DNA from: Mycobacterium paraense
GTDB taxonomy: Bacteria; Actinomycetota; Actinomycetes; Mycobacteriales; Mycobacteriaceae
Assembly (NCBI RefSeq): GCF_002101815.1
Contig: NZ_LQPM01000010.1
Location: 372,001 to 436,000 of the forward strand
DNA length: 64,000 nt
Direction of reading: 5' to 3'
How positions within the stretch are numbered: position 1 is the stretch's first letter; each line of letters starts with the position of its first letter. The notes beneath the pieces were generated by a model. The model ran no database searches. It was given only the letters and a program-made list of their open reading frames with translations, and was not told where the DNA came from. Positions 8,543 through 17,544 of this stretch are shown piece after piece. Both the position numbers and the translations under genes were made by a program.

Positions 8543-9835
8543 TCAGTCCTCCAGGGCGGGAATGACGATGATGGTGGCCGTGCCGGCGTCCGCCGCGACC
8601 ACCCCGCCCAGCGAACCGGCCGCGCTGCCGCCGGTGGAGCCGACCCCGGCCGCGGCCACCGCCCGCCCTGCCAGGCTGGACAGGGCCATTTGGCTGAAAA
8701 CGCCTTCTTCACCGACGAGTGAGGCGGCCGGCGCGGCCGCGTCGGCCGGCAGCACTTGCGCGAGCGTTCTGATCGCCGGGGCGGCCTGGGTCCAGCCCTG
8801 GGGCACCGACATGCTCCCGACGAGCGCCGCCTTACCCATTGCTCCGGACGGTGCTCCGCCAACCGCCGCGCTCAGGTGCGTGGTCGCGCCGCTGGCCAGC
8901 GGCGCCAGCGCCCCGGTGATGGGTTTGACGGTATTGAATGCCGCGAGGCCCTGCCCGTTCTGCGCGTAGGAGTAGACCTGGCCGAACGAAAGGAACGGAC
9001 CGCCGGGTATGGACGTCAAGCCCTGTAGGGAGTACGGCCCGGAGGCAACGGTCGACATGATTGTGTTCCAGTTCGCCAGGTCGGTGGAGAGCCCAGCCGG
9101 CAGGGAAGCGTTGGCCAATTGGGGCAATGAAAGGCCCGACAACAGGTTGGTCGACCCCGTCGTGGGTGAGTTCAGCAACCCGGTGCCGAGGCTTTGCAGC
9201 GCGGTCGGCAGCGAGTTGACCAGCTGGGACAGTTGCGCGCCGATGTTCAGGCCGCTCGCGCCGCTGGACTGGGAAACGGCGGCCGCCTGCGCGGCCGGTG
9301 CGGCATCGCTGGTGGTCTGCGGCGGCTCGGTGAACGGCGTCAGCGTCGATGCGCTCGCCGACGAGGCCGCATAGGCATACATGGCGGCGGCATCCTGGGC
9401 CCACATCTCGGCGTACTGGGCCTCGGTGGCCGCGATAGCCGGGGTGTTCTGCCCCAGGAAATTGGTGGCGATCAACGTCATCAGCAATGCCCGATTGGCC
9501 GCGATCACCGGCGGCGGCACCGTGGCCGCAAACGCCGTCTCGTACGCGCCTGCGGCCAGCTTGGCCTGGGTGGCCGCCTCTTCGGCCTGGGCGCCCGTCG
9601 CGCTCATCCATGCCACGTACGGGGCGGCCGCGGCCGCCATCGCGATGGACGACGGCCCCGTCCAGGGTCCGGCCGCCAGGCCCTGGATCGTCGAGCCGTA
9701 GGCGGCCGCGGTCGACTGCAACTCAGTCGCCAATTCGTCCCAGGCCGCCGCGGCTGCGAGCATCGGCCCCGCCCCGGCGCCGACATACATCCGGCCGGAG
9801 TTGATCTCCGGTGGTAGCGCCCCGAAATCGAACAT
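8543..9835 (-). CDS. PPE32: PPE family protein, PPE32-like
   Basis: A 430-residue PPE-SVP protein. It opens with [24 protein letters not shown] and keeps the helical PPE core ([35 protein letters not shown]). The SVP signature is [10 protein letters not shown] near residue 345. The C-terminus is Gly/Ala/Val-rich ([19 protein letters not shown]) and ends LED, not RPPSAG. The GGAGGG just upstream supports the ATG at 9835. It is the middle PPE of the M-box unit and a probable ESX-5 substrate at the cell surface or secreted. No intact PE gene precedes it, so its PE partner must be encoded elsewhere. Confidence 0.87.
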   Translation of the reverse strand: MFDFGALPPEINSGRMYVGAGAGPMLAAAAAWDELATELQSTAAAYGSTIQGLAAGPWTGPSSIAMAAAAAPYVAWMSATGAQAEEAATQAKLAAGAYETAFAATVPPPVIAANRALLMTLIATNFLGQNTPAIAATEAQYAEMWAQDAAAMYAYAASSASASTLTPFTEPPQTTSDAAPAAQAAAVSQSSGASGLNIGAQLSQLVNSLPTALQSLGTGLLNSPTTGSTNLLSGLSLPQLANASLPAGLSTDLANWNTIMSTVASGPYSLQGLTSIPGGPFLSFGQVYSYAQNGQGLAAFNTVKPITGALAPLASGATTHLSAAVGGAPSGAMGKAALVGSMSVPQGWTQAAPAIRTLAQVLPADAAAPAASLVGEEGVFSQMALSSLAGRAVAAAGVGSTGGSAAGSLGGVVAADAGTATIIVIPALED

Positions 9836-10444
9836 CTATGCCCTCCGGTCCCCTCGGTGGCCGCCATGGTAGGTGCGGCTCGGTAGCTCCGGCCGCAACC
9901 GCCCCGTAGCTCTAATGGAATCCATGGAATCCGTCGCCGGATCCATCGATCGATACAACGTGTTTGAAGACAACAGACACCGTTCCGCTAAATGTAAATC
10001 GCTTAGGCGCGCAACTGCCGCGCCGTCAGGCCCCGCTGCCCAAGGTCAGGATCATCGTGAGGGAAATGTATTTGTCGCGGGTTCCTGGCATGTAAGGCTA
10101 ACGTAAAAACTATGTCTCACGATGTCACTATCGCTGTGAGTACGCTGCCCGTCAGCTAATCCATCGCTGTGCTGAAAGCGTTGTGCAGCAGGTTAGTAGC
10201 GAGCACTCAGCAACCTTTCAGAATGCGGCGCTAACTTTTCATGCCTGCGCAATTGAGCCGCGCCCATCGGCGCTGGAAGTGGCGTCATCAATAACCGCGG
10301 AGGATGCGCGTTGCTATTGCACTTTCGCCAAATTGCTTAATGGCGAATGCGACATTATTTTGCGGGAAACGCCGCATTTGCGTTCGCCAATATGTGTCCT
10401 GAGTATCGCCGGTGCGGGGTTCGCTATTCACGCCGAAGTGCCAA
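9836..10444. other. Non-coding gap between PPE31- and PPE32-like genes
   Basis: About 600 bases with lower GC than the flanks and no long minus-strand frame in mycobacterial codon usage. TGGAATCC is directly repeated near 9915-9930, next to GGATCC and ATCGAT palindromes. Bases 10150-10440 are unusually AT-rich for this window. No strong hairpin is evident. It could hold an internal promoter for the PPE32-PPE33-mgtC part of the unit, or decayed sequence. Confidence 0.5.
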
Positions 10445-10555
10445 TTACGCCCCACCGGAGCCGGTGGCGCCGCCGTCGTCGCTTGGGTTGCTGCCCGCGG
10501 TCGCCGCCGTTTGCCCGGAGGCCTCGGCATCGCCGAATGGTTGGTTGATCGTCAT
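10445..10555 (-). CDS. 36-residue small ORF with EsxN-like N-terminus
   Basis: An ATG at 10555, preceded by AGGGGAG, opens a 36-codon frame ending in TAA at 10445. Its first 14 residues, MTINQPFGDAEASG, share nine positions with EsxN of this window (MTINYQFGDVDAHG). The rest is Gly/Ser/Ala-rich (SNPSDDGGATGSGGA) and lacks the WxG turn. It is either a decayed EsxN-type gene or a small protein that began as one. It sits 220 bases downstream of the PPE31-like stop on the same strand. Confidence 0.45.
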   Translation of the reverse strand: MTINQPFGDAEASGQTAATAGSNPSDDGGATGSGGA

Positions 10556-10774
10556 GTGCTGCTCCCCTGAATTTCACCCAGCGTACGTATCGATCCCTGC
10601 CATACCACTGATTAGCTGCTGAAAGTTTTCTGTGAGCAGGCGCAGGCCGTTCGTGGTGCTAGCGGACCCGTACAGCGCGTGCTCGCGTGCGCTCGGGGTT
10701 TCCGGCGGGTTGCGGAAACCTCAATGCACCGATCGGCCGACTGTGAGGTGGCGTAAAGTGCCGGCCGCTCTCCG

Positions 10775-11977
10775 CTATCCCGCGGCGGGTGGGCGCGAGA
10801 CGAACGTCGGGCGGAAGCCGTACTGCGGGACGGCGCGCCCGTACGGTTGTGCGCTCGCAGTCCCGATCGGCATGCCCGGCATGCCCGCCGCCATGGCCGG
10901 CGGCGGCACCATGGGCGTGCCACCGAATGGCGACGCCAGCGGGCCGGCAAGCGGCGCGGGCGCGGTCCAGCTCGGCGGCACCGACATCGCGCCGATCATC
11001 GGGGCGCGGCCCAGGCCGGCCGAAACGGCGTTGCCGAGACCGCCGACCGCGCCGACCGGTCCGGCCACGGCGTCGCCGACCGCGCCGCCGACCTCCGTGG
11101 CCGCGTCCGAAGCGGCGTTGCCCGCGGCCTGGCCCGCCAGCCCGAGGAACGGGGCGATGGTGTTGCTGGGCATGTAGAACCCGGACGAGAACACGGTGTT
11201 CCACACGTTGGCGTCGGGCCCCCACTCTGCCCAGAGGTTGTCGAGCGCCGGCGATCCCGACCCGGACCCGGTCAGCAGTCCCACGATCTCCGACGCCGGC
11301 GACGACGACGCCGGCGACGACAGCCCCTGCAGCGTCGCGGGCAGCGCCGACATCAGCTGCGACAGCGTGCTCTGCTGGGTGCCGGCCGGAGCGGCGACGG
11401 CCTGGGCCACCGCGGTCGACTGCGCGGCCACCCCGCCGGGGTTGGTGGTCTGCCCCGGCTCGGTGAACTGGCTCAGCTGCGAGGCGACCGCCGAGGAGGC
11501 GGCATAGGCGTACATCGCCACGGCGTCCTGGGCCCACATCTCGGCGTACTGCGCCTCGGTGGCCGCGATCGCCGGGGTGTTCTGGCCCAGGATGTTGGTG
11601 GCGATCAGCGCCATCAGCTGGGCGCGGTTGGCGGCGATCACCGGTGGCGGCACCGTGGCGGCGAACGCCGCCTCATAGGCCGCGGCGGCGGCCTCGGCCT
11701 GGGCGGCCGCCTGCTGCGCTTGCTCTGCCGTCGCGTCCAACCAGGCAACGTACGGCGCCGCGGCCGCCGCCATGGACGCCGACGCCGGGCCGTGCCACTC
11801 CTCGCCGGTCAGCGCCGCCAGCACCGAGCCGTAAGACGTTGCGGCGGAGCGCATTTCGGCGGCCAACCCATGCCAGCCCGACGCGGCGGCCAGCATCGGC
11901 CCCGAACCCGCCCCGGAGTACATCCGGCCGGAGTTGACCTCGGGAGGAAGTGTCGCGAAGTCCAGTGCCAGGGTCAT
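10775..11977 (-). CDS. PPE31: PPE family protein, PPE31-like
   Basis: A 400-residue PPE-SVP protein, close to the 399 I recall for PPE31 (Rv1807). The start is MTLALDFATLPPEVNSGRMYSGAGSG; the PPE core includes [18 protein letters not shown] and [17 protein letters not shown]; the signature is IGAMSVPPSW. The end, QYGFRPTFVSRPPAAG, is the common PPE-SVP C-terminus. The ATG at 11977 overlaps the stop of a short PE-derived frame (ATGA), implying translational coupling. It is the first PPE downstream of the M-box. M. tuberculosis PPE31 is paired with PE20, which is only a relic here. Confidence 0.88.
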   Translation of the reverse strand: MTLALDFATLPPEVNSGRMYSGAGSGPMLAAASGWHGLAAEMRSAATSYGSVLAALTGEEWHGPASASMAAAAAPYVAWLDATAEQAQQAAAQAEAAAAAYEAAFAATVPPPVIAANRAQLMALIATNILGQNTPAIAATEAQYAEMWAQDAVAMYAYAASSAVASQLSQFTEPGQTTNPGGVAAQSTAVAQAVAAPAGTQQSTLSQLMSALPATLQGLSSPASSSPASEIVGLLTGSGSGSPALDNLWAEWGPDANVWNTVFSSGFYMPSNTIAPFLGLAGQAAGNAASDAATEVGGAVGDAVAGPVGAVGGLGNAVSAGLGRAPMIGAMSVPPSWTAPAPLAGPLASPFGGTPMVPPPAMAAGMPGMPIGTASAQPYGRAVPQYGFRPTFVSRPPAAG

Positions 11978-12069
11978 TGCCGGCCTCCCTCCCGGCTAGC
12001 TGCGATCAGTGTGTGGGCGCCGAATCGTGTTGCAGTCAAGGACGATACGCGCGCATCGAAAAAAGACAT
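11974..12069 (-). pseudogene. PE20 relic / 31-residue mini-PE frame overlapping PPE31
   Basis: An ATG at 12069 with GAGGAGAA upstream opens a 31-codon frame whose TGA overlaps the PPE31-like ATG. It begins MSFF like intact PE proteins (MSFV). Its next stretch, VSSLTATRFGAH, matches PE residues 47-58 (VSALTAAQFAAH) at 8 of 12 positions. The sequence between and everything after is lost. The position is that of PE20 in M. tuberculosis. The start, ribosome-binding site and coupled stop are intact, so it may still act as a leader for PPE31 translation. Confidence 0.7.
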
Positions 12070-12196
12070 CGGAGTTCTCCTCACGAAAAGGAACCGATCC
12101 CCGGCGTGTCTGTCAGTGCTGGCTACTCTGCGCGCATGCCAAAGCCGCTGTCCGCCAAGCGGACGCATGCGGATGAGGCCTGTCGGGGCGAGCCGT

Positions 12197-12274
12197 TCAG
12201 GCGGTCAGAAAGGGGCCGGGGCCGGATCGAAACGAAATGGTCGATCTGGAATACGGACTATCGTCGGGACTCAT
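12197..12274 (-). CDS. 25-codon upstream ORF after the M-box (leader peptide candidate)
   Basis: A strong ribosome-binding site (AGGAGGTGAGAGCGAA) precedes the ATG at 12274; the frame ends at TGA 12199-12197. The peptide starts MSPDDSPYSR and ends GPGPFLTA, with prolines at 3, 7, 19 and 21. It lies about 105 bases downstream of the M-box and 128 bases before the PE relic. Salmonella mgtC is controlled by a short proline-rich leader, MgtL, starting MEPDPTP. I also recall, without being able to check, that the M. tuberculosis M-box ahead of pe20 acts on a small upstream ORF. Function here is inferred. Confidence 0.6.
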   Translation of the reverse strand: MSPDDSPYSRSTISFRSGPGPFLTA

Positions 12275-12378
12275 TTCGCTCTCACCTCCTCACGGCCTTG
12301 GCACACGGGGATGCCGTTTACCTGCGCTGCTTGCACACGGGGAGGAGGGCCAGGACGGAACGCCCGCGGACCCGCACC

Positions 12379-12540
12379 CCTCTCGTCAGAGCTTTGGCAC
12401 CGCACGGCGTATCCGGCTCGACTCGAACCGAAAGCCACTTGGGCTCAACCCTTAATCCGGGAGGAGCTGTCCTGACCCTGGGCGTCTTTCGACGTTCGAG
12501 GTCAGTGGCCTGTATCCATGCGGACGCCTCACCTAGCGAG
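12379..12540 (-). promoter_or_regulatory. M-box (ykoK leader) magnesium riboswitch
   Basis: Read on the minus strand, the conserved M-box blocks appear in order: CTAGGTGAGGC, then GCATGGATACAGGCC, CGTCGAAAGACGCC, GGGTCAGGACAG, and finally GCGGTGCCAAAGCTCTGACG. They match the pattern of the B. subtilis mgtE aptamer (TAGGTGAGGC, AAAGACGCC, GTGCTAAAGCTCT). M-boxes bind Mg2+ and switch off downstream expression when it is plentiful. In M. tuberculosis one precedes the PE20-Rv1811 genes. Here it lies just after the PPE stop at 12638 and ahead of the uORF, PE relic, PPE31-33, DUF732 and mgtC. Edges are approximate. Confidence 0.9.
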
Positions 12541-12637
12541 GTGCTGCAGAGGCCATGGTGGCACTCGGGTCGTCGGTGAGTCAAGCCAGCTGCCACACGG
12601 TTGCAACAATTCACATCGTGGGTGCCGCCTGCTCGCC

Positions 12638-13906
12638 TTACCCGGCGGCCGGCGGCCGTGGCATCACCGTCACGCGGAACCCGTAGCGCGGGCCGTGGCC
12701 GTAGCCACCTCCCGCCGTCGCGGCGGGCATGCCCGGCATGCCCGGCATCGCTCCCGGGCCGGCCTGCACCGCGCCGGCGCTCGGACCCACGGCGTTGGTC
12801 CAACCGCCGCCGGCGAACGTCACCCCGGCGTGGTTCGCCACCTGGGCGGCCGCCGTCCAGCCCTGCGGCACGGACAATCGCCCGACCAGCGCCGCCTGGT
12901 TCGTGCCCGCCGAAACCACTCCGCTCAGGTCGCCCGCTATGCCCGCCGGGGCGGCCCCCGGCGTCAGCAGCGGCAACCAGCCTGGGTTTCCGGCGCCGGC
13001 ACCCATCGGCGGTAGTGCGGCGGCCCCGGGCGTTGCGGAGACCGCCACGGCATTGATGTCGGACATCCCGGCGGTGACGGCCGGTTCGATGATGGCGGGG
13101 CTCACGTATCCGGCCGATACGAACCCATTGACCAGCGAGGAGTTCAAGAAAGTGCCGATCGCGTTGCCGTCCGCACCGTCCAGGAAATTGAGGATGCCGT
13201 CGAGGATCCCCTGCCCCGGGATCGCCGACGCGGGGTTCGCGGCCGCCGAAAGGGGTGACGAGAACCCTTGCAGCGCAGTCGGTATCGCCGACATCAGCTG
13301 GTCCATCGTCTGGCTGCCGGTGCCCGCGGCGCTGCCCGTGGCCTGCGCGACCGACGACGCCTGGCCGGCCAGCCCGGCCGGATCGGTGGTCGCCGCGGGT
13401 TGATCGAACGGCGTCAGCGTCGACGCGGCCGCCGAGCTTCCCGCGTAGCCATACATCGCCGCCGCATCCTGGGCCCACATTTCGCCGTACTGGGCTTCGG
13501 TGGCCGCGATCGCCGCGGTGTTCTGCCCGAGGACGTTGGTCGCGACGAGCGCCACGAGCAGAGCGCGGTTGGCCGCCACCTCCGCCGGCGGCACGGTCAT
13601 GGCATACGCGGCCTCATAGGCTCCCGCCGCGGCCGCCGCCTGGGCCGAGGCCCGCTGGGCGAGCGCGCCGGTGCTGCTCATCCACCGCACATAGGGAGCG
13701 GCCGCGGCCGCCATCGATGCCGAGGCGGGTCCCATCCAGCCTTCGCCGGCGAGCCCCGAAATCACCGATTCGTATGCGGCCGCGGCGGAACCGAGCTCCG
13801 CGCCCAGCGCCGCCCAGGCCGTCACCGCGGCCATCATCGGCGCGGAACCGGGCCCGGCGTACATCCGCGCGGAGTTGACTTCCGGTGGTAGCGCTCCGAA
13901 ATCCAT
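12638..13906 (-). CDS. PPE family protein (PPE29/PPE30-like position)
   Basis: A 422-residue PPE-SVP protein starting [24 protein letters not shown]. The PPE core includes [18 protein letters not shown] and [17 protein letters not shown]; the signature is [10 protein letters not shown] near residue 340. The C-terminus is [17 protein letters not shown], after an MPGMPGMP stretch. The ATG at 13906 has GGGAGGTGG before it. In M. tuberculosis this interval holds lppT, PPE28-PPE30, PE_PGRS32, Rv1804c and Rv1805c; here only one PPE remains. A 23-codon PE relic ends 14 bases upstream. An ESX-5 substrate is expected. Confidence 0.85.
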   Translation of the reverse strand: MDFGALPPEVNSARMYAGPGSAPMMAAVTAWAALGAELGSAAAAYESVISGLAGEGWMGPASASMAAAAAPYVRWMSSTGALAQRASAQAAAAAGAYEAAYAMTVPPAEVAANRALLVALVATNVLGQNTAAIAATEAQYGEMWAQDAAAMYGYAGSSAAASTLTPFDQPAATTDPAGLAGQASSVAQATGSAAGTGSQTMDQLMSAIPTALQGFSSPLSAAANPASAIPGQGILDGILNFLDGADGNAIGTFLNSSLVNGFVSAGYVSPAIIEPAVTAGMSDINAVAVSATPGAAALPPMGAGAGNPGWLPLLTPGAAPAGIAGDLSGVVSAGTNQAALVGRLSVPQGWTAAAQVANHAGVTFAGGGWTNAVGPSAGAVQAGPGAMPGMPGMPAATAGGGYGHGPRYGFRVTVMPRPPAAG

Positions 13907-13920
13907 TGCCACCACCTCCC

Positions 13921-13992
13921 TTAACCCGCCGCGGCGGCGCCGGGGGCGTCGGTGGCCGCCCGTGATTCCCGTTGTGGCACAAAGAAAGACAT
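13921..13992 (-). pseudogene. 23-residue mini-PE: PE start fused to PE end
   Basis: An ATG at 13992, preceded by AAGGAGAA, opens a 23-codon frame ending TAA at 13921, just before the PPE at 13906. It begins MSFFVPQ, like PE residues 1-7 (MSFVTTQ), and ends [14 protein letters not shown], matching PE residues 86-99 (SYAATEAANAAAAG) at 10 of 14 positions. About 75 central residues are missing, so this is a PE gene reduced by internal deletion that kept its start, reading frame and stop. The start region GAGAAATCCGATGTCTTT is close to that of the relic at 12069. Confidence 0.75.
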
Positions 13993-14490
13993 CGGATTTC
14001 TCCTTACAAGAGGGATAGTCCGACCCGGCGGCGCTCGTGGTCGCCAAGGGGGCCTCGGGTGGTGCCGATTCACACGTCGGCGAGCGCGCCGCGACCGGAT
14101 CGGAAAGGAACGGTCACTGTTTTCCAGCGTTCGATTCGCCCAGGTTGCCCACCTCCTGTCGTGGCCCGGCGCGCGGTTGCCCGATTAAGGACGAGACCGC
14201 CAACCGCAATTTGCCGGGCGCGGGCACCGCGCTCGTCGGAGGATGACCGCAGCTAAATCCCCTTCTCGAGACCTACTTCCGCGGGGGGCATGCGCTCGGC
14301 GATGAGCGCGCAAAATGATGGTGGCACCGGCGCCAAGGCCCGGCAACGCGAGGCGCTCGGCCATCGCCGATTAATAGAAAGCTCATAGAATTCGCCCGGC
14401 CGCAAACGACACCGGACGGATTGACGGGTTGCCGGGGCGCCGCGAAAAACCGTTGCGGCCGTTAGCTGCTGACGAAGCGGGGAAGCGCTG
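13993..14490. other. Intergenic region between eccA5 and the PE-relic/PPE pair
   Basis: About 500 bases with no frame I can support on either strand. It should contain the terminator of the eccA5 unit and the promoter of the PPE at 13906. In M. tuberculosis, lppT and further PPE genes occupy this position; I see no recognisable remnant of them apart from the mini-PE at its left edge. Confidence 0.5.
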
Positions 14491-16323
14491 TCAGGGCGTC
14501 TTCTTCTCGGCGACCGCGGCCTTCAGCCCCTCGGCCAGGTCTTCGCGGGTCAACTCCTTGAACCGGAGCAGTTGGGATTCGCTGAAGTCGGTCAGATCGC
14601 TGGCCAGCACCGCGTCGAGGTCTTCGTCGTCCAGCCGGAAGCTGCGGTGGTCGCGGGCCTTTTCCACCACGTTGCGGACGAAGCCGGCATTACCGAGCGT
14701 GTCGATGCCGCGGATGAGATCGCCATCCTCGGAGTAACTTTCGTCGAGGTAGAACTTCGTGTACGACGGCAGCAACCCCTCGGCGGCCTCGTCGGTGATG
14801 ACGTCTTCGTTCTCGCGCCCCATCAGCTTCGTCAGCGCGACCAACTCGTCCGGCGTGTAGCTGAAGAACTCGATCACGGTCGAAAAGCGCCGTCGCAGAC
14901 CCTGATTCACCTCGAGCATCTTGTCCATGGCCTTGGCGTAGCCCGCACCGAAAACCACCAGCTCGTCGCGATGGTTCTCCATGTAGAGCAGCAGCGTGTT
15001 GATGATCGCGTTGCCGTACGGGTCGCCCTGGTGGTAGCCGGTCTCGTGCAGGGTGTGCATCTCGTCGAAGAACACCGCCCCGCCCAACGCGCCCTCGAGC
15101 ATCTCCTCGGTGTTCTTTTCCGCGTCGGCCATGTAGCGGCCCAGCAGCTTGGTGCGGCTGGTCTCCACCACTACGGGCTTGCGCAACACCGTGAGCCCGC
15201 ACAGCTGCTTGGCGAACGCCCGCGCCACCGACGTCTTGCCGGTCCCTGGCGGCCCCAGCAGCAGGGTGTGGCGGGAGGTCACCGGCACCGGGAGCCCCAT
15301 CTTTTCCCGGGCCAGGTTCACCTTGGTGGTGGACTTGATGAGCTTGATTTCGCGCTTGGCCCGTTCCATGCCCAGCATCGCGTTGAGCTCCGCGTCGCCC
15401 TCGGCCAGATACTTGGCGGCCTCCTGGGCGTGGCGGGCGGCCTCCGTCTGCGCGCGCGACGGCGCGCTGTCCGGATCCCACGGATCCGTGCGAGCCTCGA
15501 TCGTCTCGGGATCGGTCAGCACCAGCCGATAGTTGGGGTTGTCGAGCGCCTCGCGGGCCGGGGCGAACTTCGGATCCCGCGAGTACACCCGCCGCAACAG
15601 CTCGACGGCTTCCTCCTCGCGGCCGACGTGCCGCAGGCACATGCCCTGGGTGTACAGGGCGATGTTGGCCGCCCCGGGAACCCGGTCCCCCTCGACGGCG
15701 GCCTCGCCGCGCCGGAAGGCCTCCTCGAAGACGCCCAACGACGCCAGCGCGGTGGTGGCCATCGCAGCGCCCGCGGCCTTCAGCTCGGGGTGCCGCCAGG
15801 TCTTGCCCTCGGGGAACTGGACGAGCACGTCGGGCCAGCGCCCGGTGCGGAAGTACAGCACGCCCCGCACGTAGTTGACGACTTCCTCGTCGAACGGGTG
15901 CCGCGGGTCGACGCCGTCGAGCAGCTTCGCGGCCTCCTCGTACCGTTTCGCCTCGGCGAGGACGGCGGCATAGGCGCACGCCAGCGACTCCACGCTGGTG
16001 ACGGCCAGGCGCAAGAACAACCCGTCGGACACCTCCGGCCGGAACTGCAGATCGGTGACGCCGAGGCGGCGGGTTTCCCAGCCGAACGTCCGGACCGAGG
16101 CCCACGCGCCGGCGAGCACCTCGATGCTCTGCTCCCCCGCCAGGATCCGGGCCAGCCAGCCGTCGCACATTCCGGGATCGAGCGTGGTCGCCGTCGTGAA
16201 CATCTGCGCAGCCACCTGCGGGTTGTGGCTGGGCTGTAGCCCGTTGACCGAAATTCCGGACGCCAAAAGCCCGGCGACCATTGCATTGCGGGCGTCTTCG
16301 GCGGTGGATTGAGACCGCGTCAT
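14491..16323 (-). CDS. eccA5: EccA5, cytosolic AAA+ ATPase of ESX-5
   Basis: A 610-residue CbxX/CfqX-type AAA+ ATPase, the length expected for EccA5. The N-terminal half is a TPR-like helical domain ([20 protein letters not shown] and similar units). Walker A is [17 protein letters not shown] near residue 360, Walker B is [10 protein letters not shown] near 420, and [14 protein letters not shown] is the sensor/arginine-finger region. EccA proteins act in the cytosol on substrates or EspG chaperones. The ATG overlaps the eccE5 stop (ATGA at 16323-16320), so translation is coupled. It is the last core gene of the locus. Confidence 0.96.
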   Translation of the reverse strand: MTRSQSTAEDARNAMVAGLLASGISVNGLQPSHNPQVAAQMFTTATTLDPGMCDGWLARILAGEQSIEVLAGAWASVRTFGWETRRLGVTDLQFRPEVSDGLFLRLAVTSVESLACAYAAVLAEAKRYEEAAKLLDGVDPRHPFDEEVVNYVRGVLYFRTGRWPDVLVQFPEGKTWRHPELKAAGAAMATTALASLGVFEEAFRRGEAAVEGDRVPGAANIALYTQGMCLRHVGREEEAVELLRRVYSRDPKFAPAREALDNPNYRLVLTDPETIEARTDPWDPDSAPSRAQTEAARHAQEAAKYLAEGDAELNAMLGMERAKREIKLIKSTTKVNLAREKMGLPVPVTSRHTLLLGPPGTGKTSVARAFAKQLCGLTVLRKPVVVETSRTKLLGRYMADAEKNTEEMLEGALGGAVFFDEMHTLHETGYHQGDPYGNAIINTLLLYMENHRDELVVFGAGYAKAMDKMLEVNQGLRRRFSTVIEFFSYTPDELVALTKLMGRENEDVITDEAAEGLLPSYTKFYLDESYSEDGDLIRGIDTLGNAGFVRNVVEKARDHRSFRLDDEDLDAVLASDLTDFSESQLLRFKELTREDLAEGLKAAVAEKKTP

Positions 16324-17525
16324 TGCGCTGCGGATACGCTCGCTGCGCTCTCCCGAACCTGACCGACCGACAGCACCAGATCCTCGTCATCGAGCAACGG
16401 ACGGCTGGGCACGACCAGGAGCGGGCGGGCCGCCGGGGCGGGCAAGCTGGCGCGCACGGCCGCCAGCTGGCGGCCGGTGAGCCGGTTGAGGCCGGACGAC
16501 ACCTTGCGGGGCAGCCGGCTTTCGCTGTGGTAGCGCACCCACGCCGCCAGCTCGGGCCGGCCGCCGCTGGTGCCGAGCCGGACCGTGATCACGGCGGCCC
16601 CCACGTCGGGCAGCAACAAGTCCTCGAGGGTCTCGGAGGAGATGTCCGACGGCGTCAACCAGAAGCTCGCGGCGAACCCGTTGAAGTGCTTGAGGTGCCG
16701 CCACCCGGGACGGCTCCAGGTCGGTTCCAGGTCGGCCAGCACCGCGCTGTCGACCTCGGCGAGCTCGTCGGCGGTCAATGGCCGGGCCACACACGATTGC
16801 CCGTCGAGATCCTGGGCGAGCCGCTCGGTGGCCGCGGCCAACGTCGACGCGAGCGAGTCGCGAGCCGCCACGGCCGCGACGTTGCGCTGCGGGTTCATCC
16901 GCAACACCAGCCAGGTGCGGCGTACGTACGAGGCGGGCTCGTCGCTCACCAGCCCCCACTCTTCGGGGCCCCAGTCGTCCAGCTTCGACTTCTCGGCGGC
17001 CCTGGCGTCGGGGCCGCCGCGGCGGACCTTCATCGTGACGATGTCGATGCCGTCGAGGTGAATGTCGAACTGGCGCAAGCCATCAGCGACGGCCTGGACC
17101 GGCAGGATGCCGGCGGTCGGCCGGTGCCGGTGGCGTCCGGAGGCGTCCTCCTCCCCACCGTCGACCGCGATCACGCTGACCAGATGGCCCTCGTACTGGC
17201 GCACCCCGACCTTGTCGCGCCCGAAGCGGCGCTGGTGGTCGATCGCGGGCGTGCACCCGGCCGTCAGCGCGGTCCCCGGGTCGGCGGACCAATCCCACAG
17301 CCAGGTGGCCAGGCCGGAGGTCACGGTGAGCCCGTGGTGGGTGACGAGCGACAGCAGCGTCACCACCGACGCCAGCCCCACACCCACCCAGAACGCGATG
17401 TGGTGCTCACCCTGCCAGGAGGCCGGGGTGTGGCTGGCCACCAACAGGATCAGGATGTCGACCAGAAACACCGCGGTGACGCGTGGCCACGACAAGGACA
17501 GTCCAAAACTTCGTTGAGCCTTCAT
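16320..17525 (-). CDS. eccE5: EccE5, ESX-5 membrane complex component
   Basis: A 401-residue protein with two N-terminal membrane helices ([19 protein letters not shown] and [19 protein letters not shown]) and a long cytosolic domain beginning near residue 60. That domain includes [29 protein letters not shown] and the end [20 protein letters not shown]. EccE subunits lie at the periphery of the EccBCDE inner-membrane complex. It lies 19 bases after mycP5 and overlaps eccA5 by four bases, so the three are co-transcribed. Confidence 0.95.
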   Translation of the reverse strand: MKAQRSFGLSLSWPRVTAVFLVDILILLVASHTPASWQGEHHIAFWVGVGLASVVTLLSLVTHHGLTVTSGLATWLWDWSADPGTALTAGCTPAIDHQRRFGRDKVGVRQYEGHLVSVIAVDGGEEDASGRHRHRPTAGILPVQAVADGLRQFDIHLDGIDIVTMKVRRGGPDARAAEKSKLDDWGPEEWGLVSDEPASYVRRTWLVLRMNPQRNVAAVAARDSLASTLAAATERLAQDLDGQSCVARPLTADELAEVDSAVLADLEPTWSRPGWRHLKHFNGFAASFWLTPSDISSETLEDLLLPDVGAAVITVRLGTSGGRPELAAWVRYHSESRLPRKVSSGLNRLTGRQLAAVRASLPAPAARPLLVVPSRPLLDDEDLVLSVGQVRESAASVSAAQ

Positions 17526-17544
17526 TACTATCGCTGCTCCGACC

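Noticed and set aside
9836-9970. A PE relic upstream of the PPE32-like gene
   Set aside because: ATGGCGGCCACCGAG just upstream translates to an AATE-like string, but it does not end in a stop next to the PPE start in that frame, unlike the accepted relics.
12197-12274. True homologue of enterobacterial MgtL
   Set aside because: Five matching positions in a short peptide across phyla cannot show common descent; kept only as possible convergence.
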